From Deltaproteobacteria bacterium (GTDB lineage: Bacteria > Desulfobacterota > Dissulfuribacteria > Dissulfuribacterales > JALVPX01): DNA of 7,234 nt. Each line of letters starts with the position of its first letter. The stretch's first letter is position 1. Shown piece by piece: positions 1-6,437 of the stretch. The stretch is taken from contig JALVPX010000026.1 in NCBI GenBank assembly GCA_027031565.1, forward strand, positions 1 to 7,234, written 5' to 3'. Under the pieces are notes generated by a model. It saw only the letters and a program-made list of their open reading frames with translations, did no database searches and was not told where the DNA came from. Position numbers and translations under genes: made by a program.

Positions 1-243
1 GATGGAACCCTGGATCTGCACACCTTTCACCCCAGAGAGGCAAGGTCCTTGGTCGATGAATACCTGAGAGTTTGCAGGATGAAAGGGATATTGCAGGTGA
101 GGATCATACATGGAAAAGGCAAAGGCATTTTGAGAAAGGTGGTTCACTCGGTCTTGGAAAAACATCCGCACGTGGCTTCTTACAAGCTGGCCGGAGAAGA
201 CAGGGGAAGCTGGGGTGCCACCCTCGTCACGCTTCGTGCTTGA
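1..243 (+). CDS. Smr/MutS family protein, C-terminal part (5' end outside the window)
   Basis: The frame is open from base 1 to a TGA at 241-243, giving 80 codons with no start that needs to be internal. The translation is nearly all one Smr domain. It has the LDLH motif at fragment residues 4-7, an acidic/aliphatic helix (EARSLVDEYL), the IIHGKGKGILR block at about 35-45, and the closing WGATLV strand near the end. Smr domains are known as nucleic acid-binding or nicking domains, found at the C-terminus of MutS2 or as small standalone proteins. The LDLHTF opening and the WGAT ending look like the standalone type, so perhaps only a few tens of residues are missing; that is inference. A TTG at 49 could be read as a start, but it would cut off the LDLH motif, so I treat the gene as running in from the left. 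It is convergent with the cysteine-rich gene and not part of the division operon. Its cellular role is not shown by the sequence. Confidence 0.88.
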   Translation, partial: DGTLDLHTFHPREARSLVDEYLRVCRMKGILQVRIIHGKGKGILRKVVHSVLEKHPHVASYKLAGEDRGSWGATLVTLRA

Positions 244-259
244 CACTTGTAAAACAAAA

Positions 260-282
260 AGCCGGGCCATCTCCGCCCGGCT
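260..282 (-). terminator. Rho-independent terminator of the cysteine-rich gene, in a convergent gap
   Basis: An 8-base perfect stem (AGCCGGGC / GCCCGGCT) encloses a 7-base loop. On the minus strand the stem is followed at once by TTTTTGTTTT (bases 260 down to 251), the usual U tract, about 30 bases after the stop of the minus-strand gene. On the plus strand the hairpin lies 16 bases after the Smr stop but is followed by AGTGTGATAG, with no good U tract. It is therefore a strong terminator leftwards and at best a weak one rightwards. The short arms ACACT (244-248) and AGTGT (283-287) are also complementary and could extend the fold around a one-sided bulge. Confidence 0.85.
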
Positions 283-314
283 AGTGTGATAGTTCGAAAA
301 TTTTAAACCGATTC

Positions 315-605
315 CTAACGGCCTCTGGTAGCCCTTTTTGCAGCCTTAAGCGGGTTTACCTTTTTGCCAGAGGCATCCTTTGGGACCTCTTTCTTTACAT
401 GTGTTGCAAAATTGCAAATCCCCCTTTGCCATTTGGCTGCCGGCTGGGGATAAATTGCACAAAATTTTGTTGATCCATAGGTCACGACCCTCCCGCAACC
501 TTCGCACTTTTCGACAATCTCAAAGCATGCACCGCCAGCATAGGTACAGCCATTCTTGCTCATAAAGGTACAGTGGGCTCCCGGCCTGAGTGTTGTACAT
601 TCCAT
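315..605 (-). CDS. PxxKW family cysteine-rich protein, function unknown
   Basis: This gene encodes 96 residues, from an ATG at 605-603 to a TAG at 317-315. A strong Shine-Dalgarno GGAGG (plus-strand cctcc, 613-617) sits 7 bases before the ATG, which fixes the start. The protein has eight cysteines (3, 12, 20, 27, 34, 37, 49, 64). These include a CEGC pair at 34-37 and a C-x14-C segment (49-64) that holds the PAAKW signature at 55-59. There is no signal peptide or membrane segment, so it is probably cytoplasmic. The tail from about residue 70 is strongly basic and ends in KAAKRATRGR. I recognise the signature as that of the PxxKW cysteine-rich family seen in Desulfobacterota; no function is known to me. 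The cysteine spacing would suit metal binding (zinc or an iron-sulphur cluster), and the basic tail could contact nucleic acid, but both are inferences. The gene lies downstream of ftsZ on the same strand, behind its own likely promoter and between two terminators, so it is probably a single-gene unit and not part of the division operon. Confidence 0.8.
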   Translation of the reverse strand: MECTTLRPGAHCTFMSKNGCTYAGGACFEIVEKCEGCGRVVTYGSTKFCAIYPQPAAKWQRGICNFATHVKKEVPKDASGKKVNPLKAAKRATRGR

Positions 606-647
606 TTTATATCCTCCGGAATTTTTTCTACCTTAAATGAATCACTC

Positions 648-676
648 TATATACAAGGAATTCGAAAATGGTGCAA
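648..676 (-). promoter_or_regulatory. Possible sigma-70 type promoter for the cysteine-rich gene
   Basis: Read on the minus strand, TTGCAC (676-671) and TATATA (653-648) are separated by exactly 17 bases. They match the -35 consensus at 3 of 6 positions and the -10 at 4 of 6. The expected transcript start near 641 would leave a leader of about 35 bases with the GGAGG ribosome site in it. The position between the ftsZ terminator and the gene supports the call, but the match is modest. I see no operator, riboswitch or other gene in the rest of the 606-843 gap. Confidence 0.4.
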
Positions 677-792
677 CAGCAGTCTGAGGGGGAAAGGTGA
701 ATAATCTAATGGCAGAAACAGTGAGAAAATGGATGCAATGTAGATAAGCAACGGCTATGCAGCATAATCGCCATTTTTGAAAGCCTTGAAGC

Positions 793-820
793 AGAAAGGC
801 CCCAAATTTGGGGCCTTTCT
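793..820 (-). terminator. Perfect 28-base palindrome after ftsZ, likely terminator of the division operon
   Basis: AGAAAGGCCCCAAA is followed directly by its exact reverse complement, giving a 14-base arm on each side with no unpaired centre; as RNA, the AAATTT middle would form the loop. It begins 23 bases after the ftsZ stop at 844. On the minus strand the hairpin ends in CCTTTCT followed by GCTTC, so the U tract is short and broken. The GC-rich arms and the position still make termination the best reading. Being symmetric, it could also act on plus-strand transcripts, or stabilise the 3' end of the ftsZ mRNA. Confidence 0.7.
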
Positions 821-843
821 GACTTTGGATGGCTGCGATACCA

Positions 844-2079
844 TTAATCCGCCTTTCGGCGTAAAAACGTGGGTATTTCCAGAAAGTTTTCATCCACCTC
901 TTCAAATCCTTGGCCATTTGCAACCTTTTTCTTCTTTTTTCTCCACTTTTTTTGTTGCGTCAGTGGCAACTCTGGTTCTCTGTCCATATTCGTGGCGCCC
1001 CGTTTGACTTCCTCCCTGGCCTCATTCAGGGAAACTACTTCTTCGAGGCTGGTTACCACCTTTTCAGCGGGCTGCTGCACTCTGGTAACTGTATGCTGTT
1101 CTTCCGAAGGTGATTGTGTTTCGCTCATGCCAATGCCGGTAGCGATAACCGTTACCCTTATTTCATCTCCAATGTTGTCGTCAAACACGGTGCCCCATAT
1201 GATGTTGGCCTCTGGGTGGGCCTCTTGATGGATCAAGCTGGAGGCCTGGTCAACCTCTTCCATGCTGAGCGTGGCACTACTCGCAGTAATATTCATGAGT
1301 ATGCCCCTAGCACCGCTTATTGATATGTCTTCGAGCAAGGGGTTGGCGATGGCAATCTGCACTGCCTCCAATGCCCGACGCTCTCCCCTGGCCACACCAG
1401 TTCCCATGAGGGCGGTACCCATCTCTTGCATGACGGTGCGCACATCGGCAAAGTCCACGTTCACATATCCCTGCACGACAATGAGATCAGATATGCCCCT
1501 TACGGCGTAGTAGAGCACTTCGTCTGCTTTTTTGAACATCTCCAGAATGGGGGTGCTGGGGTCGGCAAGGCTCCTCAGCCTGTCATTGGGAATGGTGATT
1601 ATTGTGTCTACCACCTTGCGCAGTTCCTCAATGCCATTTTCGGCCGGGAGCATGCGTTTTTGGCCTTCAAAAGCAAAGGGGCGGGTGACGACCGCCACAG
1701 TCAATGCACCAATTTCCTTGCTGATTTCAGCAATCACCGGGGCTCCGCCTGTGCCTGTGCCGCCACCCATGCCAGCAGTGATAAAGACCATGTCGCTTCC
1801 TTCCAGCGCGCTGCGGATCTGGTCCACACTCTCTTCAGCCGCTTCCCTCCCTATTTCCGGCCTGGCCCCAGCCCCCAGACCCTTGGTAAGGCCTGATCCG
1901 AGCTGGATTTTTATGCCTGCCCTCGATGTCTCAAGGGCCTGGGCATCGGTGTTGGCAACGATGAATTCAACGCCTTGGAGTTCGGCATTGATCATGTTGT
2001 TGACAGCGTTGCCTCCGCCTCCGCCTACGCCAATGACTTTGATCTTTGCACTGCTGTTTTCTACAAATTCAAAGGACAT
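844..2079 (-). CDS. ftsZ: Cell division protein FtsZ (tubulin-like GTPase)
   Basis: FtsZ is the tubulin homologue that polymerises with GTP into the cytoplasmic division ring and recruits the rest of the divisome. The 411-residue product is of usual length. It shows the glycine-rich nucleotide loop VIGVGGGGGNAVNNM (about 15-29), NTDAQAL (43-49), the GTP-binding signature GGGTGTG at 105-111, the NDRL segment (165-168), and the T7-loop NVDFAD (207-212), whose aspartates 209 and 212 complete the GTPase site of the next subunit. The globular part ends near residue 316. A variable linker follows (about 317-395), then the conserved tail peptide EIPTFLRR (401-408) that binds FtsA and other partners. 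The linker carries an odd lysine-rich patch, KKWRKKKKK (377-385), encoded by long A runs. The ATG at 2079-2077 has an AGGGGGT ribosome site (centred near 2087) 5 bases upstream. It is the last gene of the cluster, 29 bases after ftsA, and is followed by a palindromic terminator. Confidence 0.98.
   Translation of the reverse strand: MSFEFVENSSAKIKVIGVGGGGGNAVNNMINAELQGVEFIVANTDAQALETSRAGIKIQLGSGLTKGLGAGARPEIGREAAEESVDQIRSALEGSDMVFITAGMGGGTGTGGAPVIAEISKEIGALTVAVVTRPFAFEGQKRMLPAENGIEELRKVVDTIITIPNDRLRSLADPSTPILEMFKKADEVLYYAVRGISDLIVVQGYVNVDFADVRTVMQEMGTALMGTGVARGERRALEAVQIAIANPLLEDISISGARGILMNITASSATLSMEEVDQASSLIHQEAHPEANIIWGTVFDDNIGDEIRVTVIATGIGMSETQSPSEEQHTVTRVQQPAEKVVTSLEEVVSLNEAREEVKRGATNMDREPELPLTQQKKWRKKKKKVANGQGFEEVDENFLEIPTFLRRKAD
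934..952 (-). other. Two in-frame A-AAA-AAG slippery heptamers in the ftsZ linker
   Basis: On the coding (minus) strand, a run of seven A then G (953-946) and a run of six A then G (940-934) both fall in the reading frame as A_AAA_AAG, at 952-946 and 940-934. This is the heptamer used for -1 frameshifting in E. coli dnaX. A -1 shift at the first one reads KVEKKEEKGCKWPRI and stops at TGA (904-902), removing the FtsA-binding tail. I see no well-placed upstream ribosome-like stimulator or clear downstream hairpin, so use of the site is unproven. It may only reflect AAA/AAG codons in a lysine-rich stretch. Confidence 0.3.
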
Positions 2080-2108
2080 ATTGACCCCCTATTGCCCATT
2101 TTAATCTG

Positions 2109-3332
2109 TTAAAATCCAAACCAAGACTTCATTCTGTTGGTTACCCTGTTGAATATGTTTCCATCTCTAATACGAAATTTTTTGACCGGACGGTTTTCAA
2201 GGCCGTAGAGCAGCAGACCTACTGCCGTGGCATATTTGGGCTCGTTTACCACATCCACCAGCCCGGAAATATTGCGGGGCGTTCCAACCCTGGTAGGCAT
2301 CTGGAAGATCTGTTCTGCCATTTCAGCAAGGCCTGGAAGCAATGCAGAACCTCCTGTGATTACCACGCCTGACCCGAGCAGGTCCTTCATCTCTGTCCGG
2401 TGTATCTCCTGGTCTATGAGCGTGAGTATTTCTTCGACCCTGGGCTCCAATATTTCAGCCAGTATGTGCCTGGAAAGTAGCCTCGGCTTGCGGCCTCCAA
2501 CACTGGGGACCTCGATCGTTTCATCCTTTGGTATAGTGGCGCTCAAACAGCTGCCATGTTTGACCTTGATCTTCTCGGCCTCTTTCATGGGAGTGCGCAG
2601 CCCAACAGCTATGTCATTCGTCAGGTTGTTTCCGCCAAGGCCCAGAACCGAGGTGTGCTTTATGGTGCTGTCGGCAAAGATTGCCAGGTCTGTTGTCCCG
2701 CCGCCAAAGTCAATCAGCGCAACGCCCAGGTCCTTTTCTTCATCTGTAAGGACCGCCTCTGCCGAAGCCAGGGGCTGCAAAACAATGTCTATTACGTCAA
2801 GGCCTGCCCGGTTGGCGCACTTGATGAGATTCTGTGCCGCAGTGACCGCACCTGTGACGATGTGTACCTTTGCCTCAAGGCGCACTCCTGTCATGCCAAC
2901 AGGATCGAGGATGCCGGCCTGTTCATCCACCACATACTCCTGGGGCAATATGTGTATGACCTCTCTGTCCAGGGGGATGGCCACTGCCTTTGCTGCATCT
3001 ATGACCCTGTCTATGTCTTCTTCCGTAATTTCGCTTCCTTTTACTGCAATAACGCCATGGCTGTTAAAGCCCTTGATGTGGCTTCCTGCAATGCCTATAT
3101 AGACGGCGTTGATCTCGCAGCCTGCCATCAGTTCGGCTTCTTCCACTGCCTTGCGTATGGCGTTTACCGTGCTTTCAATATTGACCACGACGCCCTTTCG
3201 AAGGCCTGCAGAGGGATTAGTGCCCACACCGATGATCTCTATACCGTTTTCATCAGGCTCGCCCACAACGGTGCAGATCTTGGTAGTGCCTATGTCAAGG
3301 CCAACGATCACATCGTACGCTCTTTCAGACAT
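2109..3332 (-). CDS. ftsA: Cell division protein FtsA (actin-like membrane anchor of the Z ring)
   Basis: FtsA is an actin-family ATPase that tethers FtsZ filaments to the inner membrane and helps switch on septal peptidoglycan synthesis. The 407-residue product has the phosphate-1 loop GLDIGTTKICTVV (11-23). An inserted 1C/SHS2-type domain lies at about 85-165, the phosphate-2 loop LIDFGGGTTDLAIF at 206-219, and the adenosine motif GVVITGGSALLPG at 322-334. The C-terminus, FNRVTNRMKSWFGF, has the mix of basic and large hydrophobic residues expected of the amphipathic membrane-targeting helix. The length is normal for the family. The ATG at 3332-3330 follows the ftsQ TAG with no intervening base. 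Its ribosome site, AAGGGAG (around 3347-3341), lies inside the end of ftsQ, 8 bases upstream, so translation of the two genes is probably coupled. ftsZ follows directly, keeping the two interacting proteins together. Confidence 0.97.
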   Translation of the reverse strand: MSERAYDVIVGLDIGTTKICTVVGEPDENGIEIIGVGTNPSAGLRKGVVVNIESTVNAIRKAVEEAELMAGCEINAVYIGIAGSHIKGFNSHGVIAVKGSEITEEDIDRVIDAAKAVAIPLDREVIHILPQEYVVDEQAGILDPVGMTGVRLEAKVHIVTGAVTAAQNLIKCANRAGLDVIDIVLQPLASAEAVLTDEEKDLGVALIDFGGGTTDLAIFADSTIKHTSVLGLGGNNLTNDIAVGLRTPMKEAEKIKVKHGSCLSATIPKDETIEVPSVGGRKPRLLSRHILAEILEPRVEEILTLIDQEIHRTEMKDLLGSGVVITGGSALLPGLAEMAEQIFQMPTRVGTPRNISGLVDVVNEPKYATAVGLLLYGLENRPVKKFRIRDGNIFNRVTNRMKSWFGF

Positions 3333-4145
3333 CTACCGTACTCCCTTCAATTTCACCCAGGCCTGGTTGGGGCCATATTCCATGTCTATTTCAGCAACCC
3401 GCTTGTAGGTCTTTGAGTTGTATAGATGGTATAAGACCTTTTCAGCACGCTCCAGATCCCTTTCCAGATGTTTTGCCGCCATCCTGACGGGAACAGCCCT
3501 GTCACGGGTATAGACCAGGATCTCTCCGCGGCCGTCCAGCCGGAGTTCGCTGATGTTGTTTGCACTCAAAAGTCTGGGGCCGTTGTTTGCCAGGTCAAGC
3601 AGTTCAAGGGTTGCTTTGGCATATTCAGGCAGCTGATTTTGTTCAATTTCATCCTTTTTGATGCCGGAAATTATTGGAAGGCTGAGCTTGCGCCTTCCCA
3701 ATTTGTCAAAGATTGTTCCCTTTTTATCCACCAGATAAAGGGTGCCGGCGTTCAATATGGCAACAGGCTTCCTTTCCTTTATGGAGATGATCAATTTGTC
3801 CGGGAACTCACGCCTGATCCTTGCCTCTTCAACCCAGTTGCGTGCCTCTAGCGCAGCCTCTGCCTTGCGGGTGTCATACCCGAGAAGGCTCGTCCCAACG
3901 GTGGCGTTTGTAATACGGATGACATCGATCCTGCTCAACTCGTTGTTGCCTCTAACTTCAACAGTCCTGAGCCGGAAGACATCCCCTTCCCTAAGCCAGC
4001 TGTACAATATCAATGAACCCAGGCACGTAAGGCCTATGCACAGCACCAGGGAAATGGCAATGAACAACCGCCTGGGGTTGGTTTTCTTGCCGGCCCTGGT
4101 CTTCCTGGTCTGCATCCTGCTTTTCTTTTTTTTGACCCTTCTCAT
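3333..4145 (-). CDS. ftsQ: Cell division protein FtsQ (POTRA-domain inner-membrane protein)
   Basis: FtsQ is a bitopic inner-membrane protein of the divisome; with FtsB and FtsL it links the cytoplasmic ring to septal synthesis enzymes in the periplasm. From the chosen start the product is 270 residues. A very basic cytoplasmic N-terminus (RRVKKKKSR... to NPRR) comes first, followed by one transmembrane helix (about 27-49, LFIAISLVLCIGLTCLGSLI region). A periplasmic POTRA domain begins at FRLRTVEVRGNNELS (about 57-71), and the beta domain includes REFPDKLIISIKERKPVA. I chose the ATG at 4145-4143 because it forms an ATGA overlap with the murB stop and has GGAAAG 7 bases upstream. A TTG at 4160 would add five residues but overlap murB by 19 bases. 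The identification rests on the POTRA-like motif, topology and position between murB and ftsA, since FtsQ sequences diverge strongly. An A8 run (4133-4126) encodes the lysines at residues 5-7. Confidence 0.93.
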   Translation of the reverse strand: MRRVKKKKSRMQTRKTRAGKKTNPRRLFIAISLVLCIGLTCLGSLILYSWLREGDVFRLRTVEVRGNNELSRIDVIRITNATVGTSLLGYDTRKAEAALEARNWVEEARIRREFPDKLIISIKERKPVAILNAGTLYLVDKKGTIFDKLGRRKLSLPIISGIKKDEIEQNQLPEYAKATLELLDLANNGPRLLSANNISELRLDGRGEILVYTRDRAVPVRMAAKHLERDLERAEKVLYHLYNSKTYKRVAEIDMEYGPNQAWVKLKGVR

Positions 4146-5059
4146 GCCCTTTCTTTCCAAATATGGATTTCAGGCCGCAGTTCAATGCCTGTTTCAGTCT
4201 TTATCTTTTCTTGAATTATTGTTATCAAATCCATGACCTGGGTGCTGGTTGCCCCTCCAAGGTTCACGATGAAATTTGCGTGGAGCCGTGAAACCTGGGC
4301 CTTGCCAACTGTAAGACCTTTGAGCCCGCACTGCTCGATCAGGGAACCCGCAGGCCCTTCGTCTGGATTCTTGAATACGCATCCTGCATTAGCCTTGCCG
4401 AGGGGTTGCGTCCTGCACCGCTTCTTCATTACCGACCGGATCTTTTTAAGCGATCTTTTCAGAGAACCCTTCCTAAGCCTGATTCTGGCCCCTGTAACCA
4501 GGCAGCCCTCGGGGATGTTCGTACTCCTGTAGGAGAAGTCGATTTCTGATGCCGCCACCCATGAGCTTCCTCCCGGGCCTGTAAGAAGCAGCTCATCCAC
4601 GACATCGTTCATGGAGATGCCGTTTGCGCCTGCATTCATGCATATGGCTCCGCCAAGGCTTGCAGGTATGCCGGCAAGGGGCTCCAATCCAGTAAGGGAA
4701 TTTTTCAAGGTCCATGCAATCAGGGCCTGAAGTCTCATCCCGGCTCCGGCCTGGACTATGAAGGTGGAATCATCCTGTTTGCCAGCTATGACAGGCCGGC
4801 TGTCGAGGTGATCAAGGCATATCACCGGCCCTATGCCTGAATCATCTACAAGCAGGTTGCTTCCCCGGCCCAGGACCCTGAATGGGACATCTTGAACGTC
4901 GAGCAGTGCAAGCACCTCTTCGAGCGCAGGCAAGGTGAAAGGCCGAATGAAGGCCTTGCAGGCCCCGCCTATCCTGAAGCTGGTATATGGTGCCATTGCC
5001 ACCTCCGGCACGCACTCAACCCCCCTGATTTTGTTCAGTTCATCACAGAGCAATGTCAT
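4142..5059 (-). CDS. murB: UDP-N-acetylenolpyruvoylglucosamine reductase MurB
   Basis: MurB is a cytoplasmic FAD enzyme that uses NADPH to reduce UDP-GlcNAc-enolpyruvate to UDP-MurNAc, the second committed step of peptidoglycan precursor synthesis. The 305-residue product has the N-terminal PYTSFRIGG (24-32), the FAD-binding LGRGSNLLVDDSG (63-75), and the GIPASLGGAICMNAGANG stretch (130-147). The arginine of FSYRS (R178) follows, then the C-terminal catalytic block NAGCVFKNP (224-232), and the late glutamate of LRPEIHIW (E297) that corresponds to the catalytic Glu of E. coli MurB. At the position of the E. coli proton-donor serine (AGSFFKNP) this protein has Cys227, a substitution I know from other MurBs. 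The ATG at 5059-5057 lies 17 bases inside the end of murC, with GGAG about 10 bases upstream within murC. The gene's stop overlaps the ftsQ start as ATGA. No ddl gene lies between it and ftsQ. Confidence 0.97.
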   Translation of the reverse strand: MTLLCDELNKIRGVECVPEVAMAPYTSFRIGGACKAFIRPFTLPALEEVLALLDVQDVPFRVLGRGSNLLVDDSGIGPVICLDHLDSRPVIAGKQDDSTFIVQAGAGMRLQALIAWTLKNSLTGLEPLAGIPASLGGAICMNAGANGISMNDVVDELLLTGPGGSSWVAASEIDFSYRSTNIPEGCLVTGARIRLRKGSLKRSLKKIRSVMKKRCRTQPLGKANAGCVFKNPDEGPAGSLIEQCGLKGLTVGKAQVSRLHANFIVNLGGATSTQVMDLITIIQEKIKTETGIELRPEIHIWKERA

Positions 5060-6437
5060 ATTTCATCTGCTCCAGCAGGGCGTAAATTTGATGACCGGTT
5101 CTGCCTATGCTGCCAGCGCCAAGGGTAATTATTACATCCCCGGGCTGGGCCGTTTTGAGTACAGCCTCAGGCATTAAATCAACGCTCTTTACAAATTCGA
5201 CCAGGCCTCCCCAGCTGCTTTTGACCTCTTTGGCGAGTCTTTTGCCTGTGACACCTAAGATGGGAGGTTCGCTGGCTGGATATATTTCAGTAATCCACAA
5301 CATGTCTGCGTTATCGAAGGCAGTGGCAAATCGGTCCATAAGGGCCTTTGTCCTTGTGTAACGATGAGGCTCAAAGAGGACCAGGAGCCGCCTTTCGGGC
5401 CAGCACGCCCGTGCTGCCTTCAGGGTCGCCTCGATTTCGGTGGGATGGTGGGCATAATCATCAACCACCAATATGTCGTTTCTTTCACCCAAGATATCAA
5501 AGCGGCGCCCAACGCCGGTGTAGTCCCTTAGTCCGGCTGCCACATCTTCAAACGATATGCCCAGTTCAAGGCCGGTGGCAAGAGCGGCCAGGGAGTTTTG
5601 CACATGGTGCATACCCGGAACGTGAAGTTCAATAGTGCCGAGCGGCTGATCTTTCCTCCAGGCAGTATAGGTGGTGTAAAGCCCGTCAAAACGAATGTCC
5701 GCGGCCCTTAAGTCAACCTCGGGTCCAGTGCCGTAGGTTATGCATTTTTTCTGCAAATCCCCTTTCATGGCAGAAAGATGGGGATCATCGCCGCAGAGCA
5801 CCGAGAAGCCGTAAAAGGGAATCTTGTCCAGAAAGTCGCGGAAGGCCTGCTTGATGGATTCAAGATCTGGATAGTGATCAAGGTGTTCCAGATCTATATT
5901 TGTGACAACGGCAACACAGGGCGTAAGTCTCAAGAAGCTGCCGTCGCTTTCGTCAGCCTCCGCCAGCAGAAAGTCACCGTCGCCCCAGTATGCGTTGGTC
6001 TTGAGGCTGTTTACCTTTCCCCCGATTATCACAGTGGGATCGAGCCTGCCGGCATTCAAGACCGAGGCCATCATTGATGTGGTGCTCGTCTTGCCGTGGG
6101 TGCCAGCCACAGCAATACCGAATTTTTTGAGCCTCATGAGTTCGGCAAGCATTTCTGCCCTTTGAATAATGGGAATAGAAGATGCTTCGGCCGCCCTGAT
6201 CTCCGGGTTGTCCTTTTTGATGGCAGATGAAATGATCACCACATCGGCGCCAGAGACGTTTTCTGCTGCGTGCCCTATATGTACCTCAGCACCGGCAAGG
6301 CGAAGCTGTTTTATGGTTTCGCTGGGTCTTATGTCTGAACCGCTGACCTTGTTTCCTAGCGTGAGCAGCACTTGGGCTATCCCGCTCATTCCAATACCGC
6401 CGATTCCGATAAAGTGAAAATGTTGCTGTCTAAACAT
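5043..6437 (-). CDS. murC: UDP-N-acetylmuramate--L-alanine ligase MurC
   Basis: MurC is the cytoplasmic Mur ligase that joins L-alanine to UDP-MurNAc with ATP, starting the stem peptide. The 464-residue product has the usual three-domain layout and length. The N-terminal Rossmann-like UDP-binding domain has FIGIGGIGMSGIA (9-21). The central ATPase domain has the P-loop AGTHGKTSTT (111-120, Lys116), AEADESDGSF (159-168) and TNIDLEHLDHY (179-189). The C-terminal ligase domain has DDYAHHPTE (326-334), FEPHRYTRT (355-363) and, near the end, GDVIITLGAGSIG. The ATG at 6437-6435 overlaps the end of murG by 8 bases; the likely ribosome site GGAAAAGAG lies in the murG 3' end. At its own 3' end it overlaps murB by 17 bases. 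It acts just after MurB in the pathway, so the two genes sit in reverse order of the reactions, as is common in this cluster. Confidence 0.98.
   Translation of the reverse strand: MFRQQHFHFIGIGGIGMSGIAQVLLTLGNKVSGSDIRPSETIKQLRLAGAEVHIGHAAENVSGADVVIISSAIKKDNPEIRAAEASSIPIIQRAEMLAELMRLKKFGIAVAGTHGKTSTTSMMASVLNAGRLDPTVIIGGKVNSLKTNAYWGDGDFLLAEADESDGSFLRLTPCVAVVTNIDLEHLDHYPDLESIKQAFRDFLDKIPFYGFSVLCGDDPHLSAMKGDLQKKCITYGTGPEVDLRAADIRFDGLYTTYTAWRKDQPLGTIELHVPGMHHVQNSLAALATGLELGISFEDVAAGLRDYTGVGRRFDILGERNDILVVDDYAHHPTEIEATLKAARACWPERRLLVLFEPHRYTRTKALMDRFATAFDNADMLWITEIYPASEPPILGVTGKRLAKEVKSSWGGLVEFVKSVDLMPEAVLKTAQPGDVIITLGAGSIGRTGHQIYALLEQMKYDIAL

Noticed and set aside
293..669. A 9-base direct repeat TTCGAAAAT at 293-301 and 661-669, flanking the cysteine-rich gene like a target-site duplication
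   Set aside because: There is no transposase and no terminal inverted repeat. A 9-base match within a few hundred AT-rich bases is expected by chance.
642..923. A 93-codon minus-strand frame overlapping the ftsZ end and the gap after it
   Set aside because: It runs through the 28-base palindrome and the promoter region, has no ribosome site and no recognisable sequence. It is also not the frame reached by a -1 shift in ftsZ, so it is not evidence for frameshifting.
1426..2104. Plus-strand open frames of 156 and 190 codons opposite ftsZ
   Set aside because: They are antisense to the conserved GTPase domain of FtsZ and their translations have no family features, so they are shadows of ftsZ codon bias.
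2227..3416. Two long plus-strand open frames opposite ftsA (2227-3102 and 2556-3416)
   Set aside because: They lie wholly antisense to ftsA and the end of ftsQ, whose products are recognised over their full length. Their translations show no known motif and look like compositional shadows.
4158..4160. TTG as the ftsQ start
   Set aside because: The ATG at 4145 gives the common ATGA overlap with murB and a better-placed ribosome site; the TTG would only add five residues.
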